Positions 1 through 9,975 of a DNA stretch of 64,000 nt are shown piece by piece. The notes beneath the pieces were generated by a model. That model had not been told where the DNA came from, made no database searches, and saw nothing but the letters and a program-made list of their open reading frames with translations. The stretch comes from Methanolobus vulcani (GTDB lineage: Archaea; Halobacteriota; Methanosarcinia; Methanosarcinales; Methanosarcinaceae), in assembly GCF_006546655.1 (NCBI RefSeq), contig NZ_VIAQ01000012.1, positions 124,001-188,000 on the forward strand. Reading direction: 5' to 3'. Both the position numbers and the translations under genes were made by a program. The first letter of the stretch is position 1; each line of letters opens with the position of its first letter.

Positions 1-129
1 GGAATTGAGGATATGAAGGAATTCATAAACGAATTGCCACAGGAATTGCTTAATAAAAGACCTGAGAACCTTGAACCGGAACAATTCGCAGAACTTGCAA
101 ATATGATGTTCAGGCATAAACAGAAATAA
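1..129 (+). CDS. ksgA: C-terminal end of a probable KsgA/Dim1 rRNA dimethyladenosine transferase (partial)
   Basis: The window opens inside a reading frame that runs 42 codons to a TAA at 127-129. The tail (ELPQELLNKRPENLEPEQF, then an L/M-rich helix and a basic end) resembles the C-terminal helical domain of archaeal 16S rRNA A-dimethyltransferases. The next gene, a HemK-type methylase 9 bp downstream, is a common neighbour of ksgA in archaea. The catalytic domain lies outside the window, so the name rests on a short tail plus context. Confidence 0.6.
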   Translation, partial: GIEDMKEFINELPQELLNKRPENLEPEQFAELANMMFRHKQK

Positions 130-138
130 CATTTATCC

Positions 139-732
139 ATGGTTACAATTGAACACCGAAGTGCAAAGGTCACACTGACCGATCAGGTTTACGAACCCGC
201 AGAAGATTCTTATTTACTTGCAGACACAGCTCTGGACCTGACCAAAGATGGCATGAAAGTTCTGGAGATTGGAACCGGGACTGGTTTTGTCTCTGCTGTG
301 CTTAAAGCCAATAGGAACATATACCTCATTGCTACCGAAATAAGTCCTATAGCTGCGAAATGCGCAAAGTCCAACGGAATAGACGTAATAAGAACTGACA
401 TGTTCGCCGGTCTGAAAGAAGAAAAGCAGTATGATGCTATTATTTTTAATCCACCTTACCTCCCTACAGCAGAAGATGAGAAAGTACCCGGCTGGCTAAA
501 CTACGCATTCGATGGCGGTGTGGACGGACGAAAGGATGTGGAGCCTTTTATGCAGCAGGTTAGCAATTATCTCAAACCTCATGGATTTATTCTTATGCTG
601 ATCTCATCACTTACAGGCATAGAGAAAGTGATTGAGGAAATGAGTAAATACTCGTTCGAAGCACAGGTGATCGCCAGCGAGAAATGCTCTTTTGAAAAAC
701 TTGTTGTCATTAAAGCCCATTATTCCTATTGA
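139..732 (+). CDS. HemK/PrmC-type N5-glutamine methyltransferase
   Basis: A 197-residue SAM-dependent methylase, probably cytoplasmic. The SAM loop LEIGTGTGF lies near residues 42-50 and the catalytic NPPYLP motif near 104-109; NPPY marks enzymes that methylate amide or exocyclic amino nitrogens. The short form without the N-terminal helical domain of bacterial PrmC matches the archaeal/eukaryal Mtq2-like group, which methylates the GGQ glutamine of the release factor. That substrate is inferred from the family. It starts 9 bp after the upstream stop, so the two genes are likely co-transcribed. Confidence 0.85.
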   Translation: MVTIEHRSAKVTLTDQVYEPAEDSYLLADTALDLTKDGMKVLEIGTGTGFVSAVLKANRNIYLIATEISPIAAKCAKSNGIDVIRTDMFAGLKEEKQYDAIIFNPPYLPTAEDEKVPGWLNYAFDGGVDGRKDVEPFMQQVSNYLKPHGFILMLISSLTGIEKVIEEMSKYSFEAQVIASEKCSFEKLVVIKAHYSY

Positions 733-865
733 AACCTATGCAATTATATTTATATTTGGGGTTTATTAATATATAATAGATCATATGGAATCATAAATAT
801 CAATATGGACTTACGCCCATTTTGACAATAATTGACAATAGAACACATAGAAATGCGGTAAACTT

Positions 866-3535
866 ATGTATGAAATAGTTATCCTCAACACAAAAAATGA
901 AGAATCACTTAAGCTGAAGAACAAAATTGAGGATATTTGCAGTAATGTATCAATTTACAATCCGGAGCAAAAAACGGATTATAGAATACAAACAGCAGAA
1001 AACTATACTATATACATCTGTAAACTTGAATTATCAGATTCAGATACTTGGGAAAATTCAATAGAAATAGCTTCTTCGAAAAGCAGCCCTATTATACTTA
1101 TAGTATCTGAAGTCAATGATGATTTTCTGAACAGGATCTCTAAATCAGATACCATCTGGTACATAAAAGAGCCATATACACAAAGTGAGCTTAACTACCT
1201 GATAGAAAAAGTTTCAGGTAGCCAACATGCCATTATGGAAAGCTTTAGCATGTTTTCAGAAAATGTACATGATTTTGCTTTTACAATGGCTGCCAATGGA
1301 AACTTGATCTATGTAAGCCCTTCTGTAGAAAGAGTAACTGGCTTCACGCAGAAAGAAACTTTGGAGAAAGGTCTGAAAGAACTGGTACCTGAAGAAACTT
1401 TTAATTTTATCGGTGGCATGATGGGAACTTTTTTTGCGAAGCTGAAAAAAGGAGAAACTGCCAAAGCATCTGTTTTTGAAATTGAAATACTGTGCAAAGA
1501 CAATTCAACACTATGGATGGAATTATCAATTAACCCTGTTTTTGATTCTGAAAGAAATTTCAGGTATTTTTCAGGAGTCATGCACAATATCACAGACCGA
1601 AAAAAGGCAGAAGAACGCTTTGATGCTGCTGTGAAATCATCAAATGATCTGATTTATGAATGGAACATGCAAACTGACGAATTAGAATGGTTTGGCAACA
1701 TAGAAAAGACGCTTGGCTATGAATACGGTGAGATTAACAGAAGTATAGATGGATGGTCTGAAATTGTACATCCTGACGACCTGCCTGTTGTCACGGATAT
1801 AATAGACAACTATCGCAAAGAAGGAGATGACTTTGAGGCTGAGTATCGCGTCCTTACAAAAGATGGAAATGTGCGATACTGGAAAGAGCATGGTACACCC
1901 GTATTCGACAAAATTACAAAAGAATTTGTGAAAACCATTGGCGTATGTTCCGATATCACCGACGAGATAAAGACTAAAAAAGAACTGGAAGAAAAAGATG
2001 AGCTGTTTCGCCTGATTGCCGAAAATGCAAACGATGTGATTTGGGTCCTCAATGAAAATGGAGAACTGCTCTATATCAGCCCTTCTATTCGGAAACTCAG
2101 AGGTTATGACCCAGAGGAAGTACAGGCTACACCTATTGAAAAGAGAATCATAAATGAATCCAGTATCCGGGCAATGGAAACGTGGAATGATTTTTTCCGG
2201 AAATTCAAAAATGGCATGCTTCCCGATACATCACAAATACTGGAAGTAGAGCAGTCATGTAAGGATGGATCAACTGTCTGGACCGAAATGCACGTCAATC
2301 CTATACTGGATGATAAAGGCAATTTCAGGTATTTCCTGGGGATTACCCGTGACATCAGTGAGCGGAAAAAGAGTGAACAGGAACTAATAAAACAAAAGAA
2401 TATGCTTGACAGCATTTTTGAACATGCGCCAATACCAATGATACTGCTTAATGAAGAAGCAATTGTTGAGAATATAAATTATGCATGTACAGACATGCTG
2501 CAGCGAAAAAAGAAAAACATGCTTGGACTCAAAGCAGGAGAAGTATTCAATTGTATTAATTCAGTAAAAGGAGATGGTTGTGGAACTAATAGAGAATGTG
2601 TCAAATGCATTTTTAGAAACTCTGCCATTGAAACGTTCCTGACTAAAAAGAATATCCTCAAAAGAGAAGGTAAAACCACCATACTTACCCCTGATGGGAA
2701 GGCTATTGATCTCAATGTGCTTGTTTCAACTGCTTATATAGATTTTTCTGAGGCACCAAAGATAGTTGTCAGCGTGGAAGATATAACCTCAAGGAAAAAA
2801 GTAGAGGAAACTATCATAAAATCAAAACTTGAAGCCGAAGAGGCAAATCGTACAAAGAGTGAGTTCCTTGCAACCATGAGCCATGAACTGAGAACTCCAC
2901 TCAATGCAATCATAGGTTATTCCCAGATGCTGCAGGATAGCAATTTTGGTAGCCTGAACTCCAAACAGGAAAAGTTCACCGGGCATATATATACAAGTGG
3001 AAAACACCTGCTTGAACTTATAAATGATATTCTTGACCTTTCAAAAGTGGAAGCTGGAAAAATGGATTTACATCTTGAAACATTTGATGTGAAAAATGTG
3101 CTCAATACTATTTCCATCATAATAAAACCACTTGCTGAGAATAAGAAGATAGAAGTTGATTTCCTGATCGACCAGGATATTAGCATATATGCTGACAAAA
3201 TAAGATATAAGCAGATACTCTATAACCTCCTGAGCAATGCAGTAAAGTTCACACCCAGAGATGGACATGTTACCGTAAAAATAAGTACCAATGGAAATGT
3301 TTTGACAACATCAGTCATTGATGATGGAATAGGAATCTCCCGGGAAGAACAGAAGAAACTCTTTGATCCATTCTACCAGACAGATTCGTCAACTGCGAGA
3401 AAATATCAGGGTACTGGACTTGGATTATCCATTGTGAAAAAAATGATAGAACTTCATGGAGGCACTATTGGTGTGAAAAGTGAACCTGGAAAAGGAAGCA
3501 CATTTACTTTCACATTACCAATAAAAGAAGAATAA
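866..3535 (+). CDS. Soluble multi-PAS sensor histidine kinase
   Basis: An 889-residue sensor kinase with no membrane span, so it probably senses a cytoplasmic signal. A ~125-residue N-terminal region is followed by four PAS-like units (about 130-245, 250-370, 376-510 and 512-650), two of which end in the typical IT-RKK linker. The fourth PAS carries a four-cysteine cluster ([10 protein letters not shown] then CVKC). The HisKA domain has [19 protein letters not shown] with the phospho-accepting His near residue 673. The ATPase domain shows the N box (NLLSNAVKF), G1 (DDGIGIS) and G2 (GTGLGLS). No response regulator is fused; two receiver proteins are encoded elsewhere in the window. It ends 17 bp from the convergent kor genes. 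Confidence 0.93.
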   Translation: MYEIVILNTKNEESLKLKNKIEDICSNVSIYNPEQKTDYRIQTAENYTIYICKLELSDSDTWENSIEIASSKSSPIILIVSEVNDDFLNRISKSDTIWYIKEPYTQSELNYLIEKVSGSQHAIMESFSMFSENVHDFAFTMAANGNLIYVSPSVERVTGFTQKETLEKGLKELVPEETFNFIGGMMGTFFAKLKKGETAKASVFEIEILCKDNSTLWMELSINPVFDSERNFRYFSGVMHNITDRKKAEERFDAAVKSSNDLIYEWNMQTDELEWFGNIEKTLGYEYGEINRSIDGWSEIVHPDDLPVVTDIIDNYRKEGDDFEAEYRVLTKDGNVRYWKEHGTPVFDKITKEFVKTIGVCSDITDEIKTKKELEEKDELFRLIAENANDVIWVLNENGELLYISPSIRKLRGYDPEEVQATPIEKRIINESSIRAMETWNDFFRKFKNGMLPDTSQILEVEQSCKDGSTVWTEMHVNPILDDKGNFRYFLGITRDISERKKSEQELIKQKNMLDSIFEHAPIPMILLNEEAIVENINYACTDMLQRKKKNMLGLKAGEVFNCINSVKGDGCGTNRECVKCIFRNSAIETFLTKKNILKREGKTTILTPDGKAIDLNVLVSTAYIDFSEAPKIVVSVEDITSRKKVEETIIKSKLEAEEANRTKSEFLATMSHELRTPLNAIIGYSQMLQDSNFGSLNSKQEKFTGHIYTSGKHLLELINDILDLSKVEAGKMDLHLETFDVKNVLNTISIIIKPLAENKKIEVDFLIDQDISIYADKIRYKQILYNLLSNAVKFTPRDGHVTVKISTNGNVLTTSVIDDGIGISREEQKKLFDPFYQTDSSTARKYQGTGLGLSIVKKMIELHGGTIGVKSEPGKGSTFTFTLPIKEE

Positions 3536-3552
3536 GAAAAAAGAAAAGCGGC

Positions 3553-4407
3553 TCATATAAAGCTGTCTATAAGATCATTCACTTTTTCTGTTGCAGGCGG
3601 GTTCCTGTAAAGCGGCCCGGATTTAAGAACATCAAGATAATCCTCAAAACAGGGTTTTTCATTGACATAGAAAACACCCAGAGGAATCTTTTCTCCCCAC
3701 TCCATTGACTTTTCAAATGCCCTCACACGATCATTTAGTTCATATCCAGTATCATCCATCTCGTATACTCTTTCAGAATACCACTTGAACGTATTCAGTT
3801 TGTTGAAAGACACACATGGCTGGAGCACATCAACAAGTGAAAGACCTTTGTGCTCAATGGCCTTCTCAATCAGGGATGTCAGATGTGAGACTTTTCCGGC
3901 ATATCCACGGGCCACAAAAGAACAATCCAGGGATATTGCCAGTGATAAAGGATTTAGCGGCATGTTGAAAACACCATGAGTCTGCACTTTTGTCTTCATA
4001 CCGATTTCACTGGTAGGTGAAGCCTGACCTTTTGTGAGTCCGTATATCTGATTGTCGTGAACGATCATGGTTATATCCGGATTTCTCCTGACAGTATGCA
4101 GGAAATGATTGCCGCCTTCGCCATAGCAATCTCCATCACCTGTCACTGCAATAACAGTAAGTTCATGGTTGGCTATCTTGGCACCTGTTGCAGGCGGCAG
4201 TGATCGGCCATGAAGTCCGTTAAAACTATTGCAGTTGAGATAATGTGGAGTCTTGCTTGACTGACCGATACCTGATGCCACAAGTACTTCATGGGGTGAA
4301 CGTCCAAGGTTTACAAGTGCCTGTTTAATAGCTTTCAGAATTCCAAAATTTCCACATCCAGGACACCATGCAGTCTCAAACTCACCGTAATCCTCTATGC
4401 TTACCAT
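3553..4407 (-). CDS. korB: 2-oxoacid:ferredoxin oxidoreductase, beta (TPP) subunit
   Basis: A 284-residue thiamine-pyrophosphate subunit of a ferredoxin-dependent 2-oxoacid oxidoreductase. CPGCG lies at residues 15-19, and the TPP/Mg motif runs from GDGDCYGEGGNH at about 90-101 to NQIYGLTKGQ at about 119-128. The sequence is closest in style to the 2-oxoglutarate (KorB) group. The ATG follows directly on the TGA of the alpha subunit gene, and its ribosome binding site (GGAGGTGATC) lies inside the end of that gene, so translation is probably coupled. The substrate (2-oxoglutarate or another 2-oxoacid) cannot be fixed from sequence alone. In methanogens this enzyme usually serves biosynthesis. 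Confidence 0.9.
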   Translation of the reverse strand: MVSIEDYGEFETAWCPGCGNFGILKAIKQALVNLGRSPHEVLVASGIGQSSKTPHYLNCNSFNGLHGRSLPPATGAKIANHELTVIAVTGDGDCYGEGGNHFLHTVRRNPDITMIVHDNQIYGLTKGQASPTSEIGMKTKVQTHGVFNMPLNPLSLAISLDCSFVARGYAGKVSHLTSLIEKAIEHKGLSLVDVLQPCVSFNKLNTFKWYSERVYEMDDTGYELNDRVRAFEKSMEWGEKIPLGVFYVNEKPCFEDYLDVLKSGPLYRNPPATEKVNDLIDSFI

Positions 4408-6147
4408 TCAGATCACCTCCTTTTCCTTAAGGGCAGCAATTATGAACTCCGGACTGAAGGGTTCACCATCATACCGAAGAATAGTTTCAGTTACTTTCAC
4501 ATCCGTCTCAAGCTTGAGATGCCGGGCAAACTGCCCTGTAGAATTATTCTCAACACATACCGTCTTTTTGGCTTTTGAGAATAATTTTCTGGTTGCTTCT
4601 ACGGGTATCGGATGAATATGAGTGAAATGGACAAGATTTACAGACTTGCCCTGAGCTTTTAGAATATCCACCACCTCGGCAAGAGGACCATAAGTTGAGC
4701 CCCAGCCAATGAGCGATATTGCAGCATCGGGATTCCCATAGATTTTAGCAACAGAGATCTCATCACGGAGGACTTCCATTTTCTTCATGCGCTTATCATT
4801 CATCTTTATGCGGTTTTCCGCATCCTCGCAGATGTGACCGAACTCATCATGCTCGTCGCTGTCTGATAGAACAAGTACACCCTTCTGACCGGGAAGAGCA
4901 CGCGGAGAAATTCCAAGAGGCGTTAGTTTATAGCGTTTATATTTCTCTTTTTTAGTTCTTAATTCGGAATCTGAAAGAAGGTAGCGCTTCACAGTAATTG
5001 TGGACGGGTCAAACCTCTTTGATGTGAAAAGTGAATCTGCAAGATATTGGTCGCTCAACACAAAAACAGGAATCTGGTACTTGTCTGCAATATTAAAAGC
5101 TTCAGCAGTCAGATAAAAGCATTCTTCCGGAGTTCCGGGTGCAAGTATACATCTGGGGAACTCTCCCTGAGCAGCAGTCAGGACAAACTGAAGGTCTCCC
5201 TGCTCGGTCATAGTTGGAAGACCTGTTGCAGGCCCCGGACGCTGGCAGAGGAATATTACGATGGGGGTTTCGGTAATACCGGCAAGTCCGAGAGCCTCAG
5301 TCATAAGGGCAAATCCACCACCGGAAGTAGTAGTCATGGAACGCGCTCCTGCATAGGAAGCACCAAGAACCATATTCAGTGCTGCAATCTCATCTTCTGC
5401 CTGTTCCACAACAACATTGAATTTATCGGCATTTGCAGCCACATATGTCATGACACCAGTAGACGGAGTCATAGGATAAGCAGCAAGGAACTGCACTCCG
5501 GCAGCAAGTGCACCGAGACCCACTGCATCGTTGCCGCTAATAAGCATCATTTTTTCCTTTTTACCGGGATCACTGACAGCGAACTTGCAACCACCGGGAT
5601 AATTTGTTTTCACGTAATCATATCCTGCCCTTGCAGCACTGATATTCTTCTGTATGATCTCTTCGCCTTTCTTCTTGAAAGACGCTTTCAGAATTTCCTC
5701 AAGGTAAGATATGTCAAGACACAGAAGACCAATCACAGCACCCATAGATACTGAATTGGAATAGATCTTATCACCGCACACATCCTTTGCGATTTTAAGC
5801 ATTGGAACATGGAATATGGATTCTGATGAACTGTTGACTTTGACAACATCAGCATCAACTACTACAACACCATCGTCTACCTCAGAGAGGTGCTTGTCAA
5901 TAGACTGCGAATCCAGCGCAAGTAGCAGATCCACACTTTCTGTCATTGCAGCAATAGGAGAATCACTTATGCGTATATTGAATGTGTTGTGGCCGCCACG
6001 TACCCTGGAAAGATAATACTGAGTTGCAAAAACATGGAAACCACTTTTCTTTAGCGTCTTGGAGAGGGCCATGCCAGTTGTCTGAAGACCCTGTCCGGCT
6101 GCACCCCCTACTTTGATATTAAGATCAATTTTCACGATAATCCCCAT
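4408..6147 (-). CDS. korA: 2-oxoacid:ferredoxin oxidoreductase, fused gamma-alpha subunit
   Basis: A 579-residue fusion. Residues ~1-190 form the gamma domain (VGGAAGQGLQ near 13-22, then LSRVRGGHN). Residues ~200-579 form the alpha/pyrimidine domain (ISGNDAVGLGAL, AYPMTPSTG, VEQAEDEIAALN and the RPGPATGLPT loop). It is encoded directly upstream of the beta subunit. No separate delta (2[4Fe-4S] ferredoxin) gene is present in the operon, and neither this protein nor the beta subunit has a ferredoxin CxxCxxCxxxC motif. A two-gene gamma-alpha plus beta enzyme of this kind is a known archaeal architecture. Confidence 0.92.
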   Translation of the reverse strand: MGIIVKIDLNIKVGGAAGQGLQTTGMALSKTLKKSGFHVFATQYYLSRVRGGHNTFNIRISDSPIAAMTESVDLLLALDSQSIDKHLSEVDDGVVVVDADVVKVNSSSESIFHVPMLKIAKDVCGDKIYSNSVSMGAVIGLLCLDISYLEEILKASFKKKGEEIIQKNISAARAGYDYVKTNYPGGCKFAVSDPGKKEKMMLISGNDAVGLGALAAGVQFLAAYPMTPSTGVMTYVAANADKFNVVVEQAEDEIAALNMVLGASYAGARSMTTTSGGGFALMTEALGLAGITETPIVIFLCQRPGPATGLPTMTEQGDLQFVLTAAQGEFPRCILAPGTPEECFYLTAEAFNIADKYQIPVFVLSDQYLADSLFTSKRFDPSTITVKRYLLSDSELRTKKEKYKRYKLTPLGISPRALPGQKGVLVLSDSDEHDEFGHICEDAENRIKMNDKRMKKMEVLRDEISVAKIYGNPDAAISLIGWGSTYGPLAEVVDILKAQGKSVNLVHFTHIHPIPVEATRKLFSKAKKTVCVENNSTGQFARHLKLETDVKVTETILRYDGEPFSPEFIIAALKEKEVI

Positions 6148-6213
6148 TTATAATTTTATTTTAAAGTGCTGGTAAAAACCTTTATTAGAGATTTTTAAGC
6201 CATCACCTGACAT

Positions 6214-6225
6214 TTTAAATATATA
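6214..6225 (-). promoter_or_regulatory. Probable TATA box of korAB
   Basis: On the minus strand a TATATATTTAAA element lies about 70 bp upstream of the korA ATG, which predicts a leader of about 45 nt. The rest of the 350-bp gap (6148-6497) is AT-rich. It holds a short hairpin-like element near 6241-6264 (AACTG / CAGTT) and no supported gene. Confidence 0.5.
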
Positions 6226-6420
6226 CTAAACACCAATTGGAAACTGCCTGTTAAGACAGTTTTTCTTATTAACTCCCAACTTATTTTCGGAGGCTAATCT
6301 ATAAAAACATTCGCAAAAACTGCATGTAGCTGTTCAGAAATTCGCATCAAAATCTTCAATTACACGTTTAAATTGTAGTGGCCAGTAATCACCAAAAAAT
6401 AATACTGCAAACCGACCAAG

Positions 6421-6459
6421 AATATATTTATATAATATATATTGCATAATAATATATAA
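6421..6459 (+). promoter_or_regulatory. AT-rich promoter of the KaiC-like gene
   Basis: A run of overlapping TATA-like elements (TATTTATATAATATATATTG) lies 40-75 bp before the ATG at 6498. The downstream GGCGTGAT is a plausible ribosome binding site 4 bp before that ATG. Another ATG at 6464 is out of frame. Confidence 0.5.
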
Positions 6460-6497
6460 TTCAATGGAAGTAGATCATATAGTCTGGCGTGATATAA

Positions 6498-7295
6498 ATG
6501 GAAAGAATGCCCACAGGAATAGCAAATCTTGACAAAAAAATTAGTGGCGGTTATCCGAAAGGTAAAGGAATTCTTATCACAGGAGTTCCCGGTGCCGGGA
6601 AAACCATATTTGGATTACACTTTCTGCATAAATCATGCATGGATGGTAAGAAGTGCGTAATGGTTGCAACCGAAGAAACACCTGAAGATGTGCTTGAACA
6701 GGCTGCAATGCTGGGCATTGGTTTAGAATCTTTTATTGAGAAAGGGCAGCTTGTAATTAAACAGGTTATTGAGTTCAGAACAAAATCAATCGCCAGAGAA
6801 GCTCATCTTGTTGATGATTACAGTGACACAGAGATAGACATTATTGAAGAAGCACATCTTGACAGGTATCTCAAGCCTGATCAGGAAGGTTTTAACATTG
6901 AGGAAATTGACCTTATTGACCTTGTAAGGTTGATACCTGAAGGAACAGATGTAGCTGTCATTGATAATATTGGAGTCCTTTCTTTTGGGCTGAAGCCAAA
7001 GAAATTCAGGGATAAGTTTGATACTATTAATCGAATGCTTGCAAAGCAAAAGACAACAACCCTCTACATAATGGATGAAGCCGCATATGAGATGACGTAT
7101 AAGATTGCAGATTATTCCACTTATGGTTCTATCAAGCTCATGGTCAAAGAGAATCCATACACCGGCAAGAACGAACGTTTCCTGAGCATTCCAAAAATGA
7201 GAAGCACAAAAATATCCCTGGATATTACGATATTTGACATTACTTCTGCCGGAATAAGTTTGAAAGGCTCAAAGGCTAAGCTTGTTGAGCTCTGA
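6498..7295 (+). CDS. KaiC-like RecA-superfamily ATPase (single domain)
   Basis: A 265-residue cytoplasmic ATPase of the KaiC/RadA-like (Rad55) group. It shows the KaiC-type opening MPTGIANLDKKISGGYPKG, a Walker A motif GVPGAGKT at residues 29-36 and a Walker B-like hydrophobic run ending in Asp (VAVIDNIG near 152-159). It has one domain, whereas cyanobacterial KaiC has two. Single-domain archaeal members are usually assigned to signalling, not a clock; the exact role is unknown. A receiver protein follows on the same strand after a gap with its own TATA-like sequence. Confidence 0.82.
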   Translation: MERMPTGIANLDKKISGGYPKGKGILITGVPGAGKTIFGLHFLHKSCMDGKKCVMVATEETPEDVLEQAAMLGIGLESFIEKGQLVIKQVIEFRTKSIAREAHLVDDYSDTEIDIIEEAHLDRYLKPDQEGFNIEEIDLIDLVRLIPEGTDVAVIDNIGVLSFGLKPKKFRDKFDTINRMLAKQKTTTLYIMDEAAYEMTYKIADYSTYGSIKLMVKENPYTGKNERFLSIPKMRSTKISLDITIFDITSAGISLKGSKAKLVEL

Positions 7296-7351
7296 TATAA
7301 CATCTTTTTTGAAATTTGCGGATAGGATTTTTAGCAAATATCTCAGGAATC

Positions 7352-7374
7352 ATACCTGAAAAACCATCAGGTAT
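7352..7374. promoter_or_regulatory. 8-bp inverted repeat between the KaiC-like gene and the response regulator
   Basis: ATACCTGA (7352-7359) and TCAGGTAT (7367-7374) are perfect inverted repeats around a 7-nt spacer. They lie just upstream of an AT-rich TATA-like stretch (about 7375-7410). The element could be an operator for the response regulator gene or a transcript-end hairpin for the ATPase gene. There is no T-run right after it, which favours an operator. Confidence 0.45.
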
Positions 7375-7453
7375 ATATAATAAAAATTAAAATATATAAT
7401 TAAATTATAAACTAGTCGCTACTACCAAAGAAAACGCACCAGGGGTCCTTACC

Positions 7454-8314
7454 ATTACGCTTACAGAGAATCCAAAAATACTCATTGTTGACGATGAGAT
7501 CATGAATATAGAGTTACTTAAGGCATATCTAGAGAATGATTACTCTACAGTGTCAGCTACGAATGGCAGAGATGCACTGGAATTGGTACCTGTGGAAAAG
7601 CCTGATGTTATTCTTCTTGACGTCATGATGCCGGAACTTAATGGATATCAGGTATGTGAAACATTAAAAAAGAACCCTGAAACCCAGTTCATACCTGTGA
7701 TCATGGTCACTGCACTTTCCGGAAGAGATGACTGGATAGCAGGTATTGAGGCGGGTGCGGATGAGTTTCTCACAAAACCAGTAAACAAAATGGAACTTCT
7801 GACACGTATTACTTCACTGCTAAAACTAAAAAAGATGCACTATGACCTATTGGATGAAAGGAACAAACTTAATCTTCAGAACAAGATACGATCAGTGCTA
7901 ACACAGATAATTCCTACATTGCTGCGCACACTTCCGACAGAACAAAAAAGTGTTGTTATACACCAGATGATTAACATGGTGGTAGAATCTATTCTTGAGA
8001 ATACCGACTCCGACGAACATGGAGATGAATGTGAAGGAATAGGCGAAATATGTTGCAATATCATAAATCAGCTGGGTGCAAATTTTGAAAATGAAACGGG
8101 AGAAAATGGAGATAAAGAATTACTTCTAAAAGGGAACGTGTGTCCATGGGGAAGAGAAGAAGCACAGCTTAACCCCATATTGTGTACACTTACAAGAGGA
8201 ATTTTCTCAAGGATTATTGACATTTATGAACAGGACCTTGAGGTTGATGTGCTTGAAACCATAGGAAATGGTGACGAGCAGTGCCTGTTCCAGTTAAATA
8301 AAATAGAATATTAG
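7454..8314 (+). CDS. Response regulator: receiver domain plus methanogen-type output domain
   Basis: The in-frame sequence before the first ATG (7502) encodes the essential start of a receiver domain, PKILIVDDE, including the acidic pair of the phosphorylation pocket. The gene must therefore begin upstream, yet no ATG, GTG or TTG exists in this frame back into the promoter. ATT at 7454, a few bases after AGGGGT, is the best-placed candidate and would give 286 residues. Receiver features are clear: [12 protein letters not shown] with the phospho-Asp, then VTALSG and the FLTKP lysine. The C-terminal ~150 residues contain GNVCPWG and [15 protein letters not shown] and resemble the methanogen output domain found in other Methanomicrobia regulators. 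The stop overlaps the convergent purE stop. Confidence 0.8.
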   Translation: MTLTENPKILIVDDEIMNIELLKAYLENDYSTVSATNGRDALELVPVEKPDVILLDVMMPELNGYQVCETLKKNPETQFIPVIMVTALSGRDDWIAGIEAGADEFLTKPVNKMELLTRITSLLKLKKMHYDLLDERNKLNLQNKIRSVLTQIIPTLLRTLPTEQKSVVIHQMINMVVESILENTDSDEHGDECEGIGEICCNIINQLGANFENETGENGDKELLLKGNVCPWGREEAQLNPILCTLTRGIFSRIIDIYEQDLEVDVLETIGNGDEQCLFQLNKIEY

Positions 8315-8697
8315 ATCAAATCCAATATTCTTATTGCCAGATGGGCAGCGTTTGCACCATTATCGACACCAACACTTGCTACAGGTACGCCCGGTGGCAT
8401 CTGTGCTGTTGAAAGCAAGGCATCAAGGCCCATCATTTTTGCACTTACAGGAACACCGATAACCGGCTTTTTTGTCTTTGAGGCTATGACGCCCGGAAGG
8501 GCTGCAGACAGTCCTGCTATGGCTATGTAGACTTTTGAATCACTTTGAGAAATATACTCATCCAGTTTGTCCGGGTTACGGTGAGCGGAAATCACCTGGA
8601 CATCATATAAATAATCCGTACCGTCAAGCACCCCGGTAACTCTGTTTGCCACAGAACGATCGGATTCGGAACCCATTATTATTGCAATATCAACCAT
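8311..8697 (-). CDS. purE: PurE, N5-CAIR mutase / AIR carboxylase
   Basis: A 128-residue purine-biosynthesis enzyme that makes 4-carboxy-5-aminoimidazole ribonucleotide in the cytoplasm. [13 protein letters not shown] near residues 8-20 and [12 protein letters not shown] carry the PurE active-site Ser-Asp and His-Arg. [20 protein letters not shown] and GVPV follow, as expected for the family. It is slightly shorter than typical bacterial PurE (~160). It starts 10 bp after the stop of the chorismate mutase gene, so both probably share a transcript. Class I versus class II chemistry cannot be decided here. Confidence 0.92.
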   Translation of the reverse strand: MVDIAIIMGSESDRSVANRVTGVLDGTDYLYDVQVISAHRNPDKLDEYISQSDSKVYIAIAGLSAALPGVIASKTKKPVIGVPVSAKMMGLDALLSTAQMPPGVPVASVGVDNGANAAHLAIRILDLI

Positions 8698-8707
8698 TTC
8701 TTTCCTC

Positions 8708-8995
8708 CTAAGGAAGATTACCTTCGCCTCTCAGCTCATGCTGACGCTCTATATTCATCCTTATCAATATATCGAATATTTCTTTTACAGCAGAAACATC
8801 AAGATTCAATTCGATTGCAGCATCGGCAGCACGATCCAGAACCACATCATTCTGCGTGGGATCGTTAATATTGATCTTTTCCTGTTTCTTGGCCTCAAGT
8901 ACCTTAGCAGCCATACCTACCCGCTTATGAATAAGCTGCATGATCTCGCTATCAATCTGTTCTATTTCTGTGCGTACTTCTTTGATAGTGGACAT
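8708..8995 (-). CDS. aroQ: Chorismate mutase, AroQ class
   Basis: A 95-residue all-helical protein that converts chorismate to prephenate for Phe/Tyr synthesis. The N-terminal helix pattern [30 protein letters not shown] matches the AroQ family with its conserved Arg and Lys, and the C-terminal helix ([15 protein letters not shown]) completes the fold. It is free-standing, not fused to prephenate dehydratase or dehydrogenase. It lies between shikimate kinase and purE in the same direction, 98 bp after the former, which fits an aromatic amino-acid operon. Confidence 0.9.
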   Translation of the reverse strand: MSTIKEVRTEIEQIDSEIMQLIHKRVGMAAKVLEAKKQEKININDPTQNDVVLDRAADAAIELNLDVSAVKEIFDILIRMNIERQHELRGEGNLP

Positions 8996-9093
8996 GTATA
9001 CCCCGCATGTAAAAACATCTATTTATTACTACAACTTAAGAATGTGATTTTTGATTTGATTACATCAAATTGATACTTTTTGACATATTAGAG

Positions 9094-9975
9094 CTATGCT
9101 GTATCATAGCACTCTCCATTATGAGCACCTTCATTATTTACTTTAGTCTTTATCACGTTTCCGCTGGAATTATAGTCTTTCCAGACATCCTCAAGCAAAC
9201 CTGCCTGCTCGTCATTAACAAGCGCAACATATGAAGGGCCTGTTCCTGAAAGTGTTACACCTTCAACACCAATCTCAAGGGCACGCATCAGGAATTCTGT
9301 GTCAAAACCAAGGGCTCCGCAGTAAAGAAAACCGTTAAGTGTCATTGCCTTTTCAAAATTACCTTCCATCGAAAGGTCAAATGCCATGTCAACCCAGGGA
9401 GCTATCAGCCTTGAACGGCCTACATCAGTACCTGAGCTGAATGATTTTTTGTCAGGTGCAAATATCAGTACCTCATACTCGTGCTCTGTCCTTTTTAATA
9501 GTTCCATTGCCTTGTTGTCGGTTACTACAAAACCTCCATAAAAAGAAGCACATGCATCATCCAGAGCACCGGTTATTGTCACTTTTGAGTCAAGGGCAGC
9601 CCTTACACCCATTTTCACAATATCAAAAGGATCAAGTTCTTCACCTATAGCATCAAGAGTTGCAAGAATAGAAGAGTTTGCTGCTGCACTACTGCTTTTA
9701 AGGCCTCTTGCAAGAGGAACCTCTGATCTGGTAGTTACTGTACCACCCATTTCAATGCCAAAATGTTCAAGCACATATGATACAGATCTTTCAATAAGCT
9801 GAGTATCCGCATCAGGCATTCCCTGAATGGTACCATTTACAGAAGTAATATCATCCGTAAGCTCCACATCAGCAAATGTTTTCAGATCGACACCAAAAGC
9901 CGCACCTTTCCATGTGGCTATTGCGTTGATTACCGTACCTGCACCGAGTGCATAAGCACTTCCTTTTGCTACCAT
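9094..9975 (-). CDS. aroK: Archaeal shikimate kinase (GHMP superfamily)
   Basis: A 293-residue GHMP-type kinase that phosphorylates shikimate; archaea use this family in place of bacterial AroK/AroL. The start at 9975 gives MVAKGSAYALGAGTV, which aligns with the family N terminus. An upstream in-frame ATG would add 15 unrelated residues. The phosphate-binding motif PLARGLKSSSAAANS lies near residues 89-103, and VTLSGTGPSYVAL is the C-terminal GHMP motif. Chorismate mutase follows on the same strand. Confidence 0.92.
   Translation of the reverse strand: MVAKGSAYALGAGTVINAIATWKGAAFGVDLKTFADVELTDDITSVNGTIQGMPDADTQLIERSVSYVLEHFGIEMGGTVTTRSEVPLARGLKSSSAAANSSILATLDAIGEELDPFDIVKMGVRAALDSKVTITGALDDACASFYGGFVVTDNKAMELLKRTEHEYEVLIFAPDKKSFSSGTDVGRSRLIAPWVDMAFDLSMEGNFEKAMTLNGFLYCGALGFDTEFLMRALEIGVEGVTLSGTGPSYVALVNDEQAGLLEDVWKDYNSSGNVIKTKVNNEGAHNGECYDTA

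Noticed and set aside
5047-5754. Plus-strand open frame of 235 residues within korA
   Set aside because: It is antisense to a conserved oxidoreductase, Ser/His/Cys-rich with no recognisable domain.
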